Shown here: positions 27,421 through 28,651 of the stretch, in pieces
Layout of the letters: every line of letters begins with the position of its first letter
Numbering within the stretch: the stretch's first letter is position 1
Assembly (NCBI GenBank): GCA_964058805.1
Contig: CAXKVV010001105.1
Coordinates: forward strand, 1-28,651
Direction: 5' to 3'
Length of the DNA stretch: 28,651 nucleotides
From: Schoenoplectus triqueter
Taxonomy: Eukaryota; Streptophyta; Magnoliopsida; Poales; Cyperaceae
Program-made: the position numbers and the translations under genes
The notes under the pieces: generated by a model
Database searches by the model: none
The model's input: only the letters and a program-made list of their open reading frames with translations
What the model was told of the DNA's origin: nothing

Positions 27421-28651
27421 GTCGGGTCCCGTTTTCGGCGGTATCGAGGGCGTCGGGTATCGTTCTCATGTTTTGCGCGCCCGAACTCATTTTCGGTGGT
27501 ACCGAGGTCGTCGGGTCCCGTTTTCATGTTTTGCGCGCCCGGACTCATTTTCGGCGATACCGAGGGCATCGGGTCCCGTTTTCATGTTTTGGGCGCCCGA
27601 ACTCATTTTGGGCGGTACCGAGGTCGTCGGGTCCCGTTTTCATATTTTGCGCGCTCGTATTCGTTTTCGGCGGTACCGAGGTTGTCGGGTCTGATTTTCA
27701 TGTTTTGCGCGCCCCGACTCGTTTTCGGCAGTACCGAGGGCGTCGGTTCCGGTTTTCATGTTTTGCGCGCCCCGACTCGTTTTCGGCGGTACCGAGGGCG
27801 TCGGGTCCGGTTTTCATGTTTTCCTCGCCCGACTCGTTTTCGGCGGGACCGAGGGCGTCGGGACCCGTTTTCATGTTTTGCGCGCCCAGACTCGTTATTG
27901 GCGGTTACGAGTGCGTCGCGTCCCGCTTTAATGATTTGCGCGCCCGGACTCGTTTTCGGCGGTACCGAGGGCATCGGGTCCTGTTTTCATGTTTTGCGCG
28001 CCCGAAATCGTTTTCGGCAGAACCGGGGCGTCGGGTCTCGTTTTCATGATTTGCGCGCGCGGACTCGTTTTCGGCCGTACTGAGGGAGTCAAGTCCCGTT
28101 TTCATGTTTTTTGCGCTCCCAAACTCGTTTTCGACGGTACTGAGGGAGTCGACTCCCGTTTTCATGTTTTGCCCGCCAGGATTCGTTTTCGGCGGTACCG
28201 AGTGCGTCCCGACGCGTTTTCATGTTCGGCGCTCCCGGACTCATTTTCGACGGTACCTCGGGCGTCGGGTCCCGGTTTCATGTTTCGCGCCCCCGGACTC
28301 GTTTTCGTTGGTACCGAGGGCGTCGGGTCCCGTTTTCAGGTCTTGCGTGCCCCGACTCGTTTTCGGCTCTACCGAGGGCGTCGGGTCCTGTTTTCATGTT
28401 TTGCATGCCCGGACTCGTTATCGGGGGTACCGAGGGCGCCGTGTCTCGTTTTCATGTTTTTGGCGCCCGGACTCGTTTTCGGCGGTACCGAGGGCGTCGG
28501 GTCCCGATTTCTTGCTTTGCGTGTCGGGACTCGTTTTCGACGGTATCGAGGGCGTCGGTTCCCATTTTCTTGTTTTGCGGGCCCGGACTCGTTTTCAGCG
28601 GTACCCAGGGCGTCGGGTCCCCTTTTAATGTTTTGCGCGCCCGGACTCCTT
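27421..28651. repeat. GC-rich tandem satellite, 58-bp period, about 21 units
   Basis: Units read GTCGGGTCCCGTTTTCATG, then TTTTGCGCGCCCGGACTCG, then TTTTCGGCGGTACCGAGGGC. GTACCGAG recurs at intervals of 58 bp (27499, 27557, 27615, 27673, 27731, 27789), with occasional 57-60. It abuts the LTR end at 27420 and continues past the window edge. The first unit is internally shortened. GC content is far above that of the rest of the window. Long frames across it are open only because the unit lacks stop codons; they are not genes. Confidence 0.9.

Noticed and set aside
27311..28628. Several overlapping open frames of 127-239 residues
   Set aside because: They lie on the 58-bp satellite. Frames stay open because the unit has few stop codons, and the period is not a multiple of three.

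Overview
The window is plant nuclear DNA, most probably from a eudicot. It is heterochromatic, repeat-on-repeat sequence: two Ty3/gypsy LTR retrotransposons nested one inside the other, with the outer one ending against a tandem satellite. I see no host gene, rRNA or tRNA gene. The plant assignment rests on the Athila-type polyprotein, the Tat/Ogre-type Gag with giant LTRs, plant telo-box motifs upstream of an LTR TATA box, and AT-rich flanks. The species cannot be named from the sequence.

Layout. (1) 1-8023, + strand: the 3' two-thirds of an Athila element. It has the C-terminal part of the polyprotein (reverse transcriptase, RNase H, integrase; 2-3349), a spacer, a second ORF in the 'env' position (3996-5342), a long 3' UTR with two G-rich polypurine tracts and two long A-runs, and a complete 3' LTR (6619-8023, TGATG...CATCA). 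Its 5' LTR, gag and protease lie off the left edge. (2) 8024-27420, - strand: a second, very large Tat/Ogre-like element. Its 5' LTR is complete on the right (20930-27420, about 6.5 kb). Its internal part is 12733-20929: a primer-binding-site candidate, a short leader ORF, one long gag-protease frame, and 2.6 kb of repeat-rich non-coding DNA. Its 3' LTR on the left (8024-12732) is cut by the Athila insertion. No reverse transcriptase, RNase H or integrase is visible in it, so it looks non-autonomous. (3) 27421-28651: a GC-rich satellite with a period of about 58 bp, directly abutting the outer element.

Order of events. The outer element inserted beside or into the satellite. Its two LTRs still differ by only four substitutions that I could find by eye over 4.7 kb. 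Athila then inserted into its 3' LTR. The uninterrupted target is preserved in the other LTR at 22705-22709 (AGAAG), matching the 5 bp after the Athila LTR at 8024-8028.

The most unusual signal is in the Athila element. About twenty copies of a 15-bp near-palindrome, CTTGCGRCCCGCAAG or close variants, occur almost always as neighbours exactly 21 bp apart. They lie at six places: two inter-domain linkers of the polyprotein (read in two different reading frames), the pol-ORF2 spacer (two clusters), the LTR just upstream of a TATA-like box (six copies), and the LTR downstream of it (one pair). None occurs in the outer element or the satellite. A second notable point is that the outer element's polyprotein carries the same zinc-knuckle module twice, once on each side of its protease, and that its leader ORF is separated from Gag by a single in-frame TAG.
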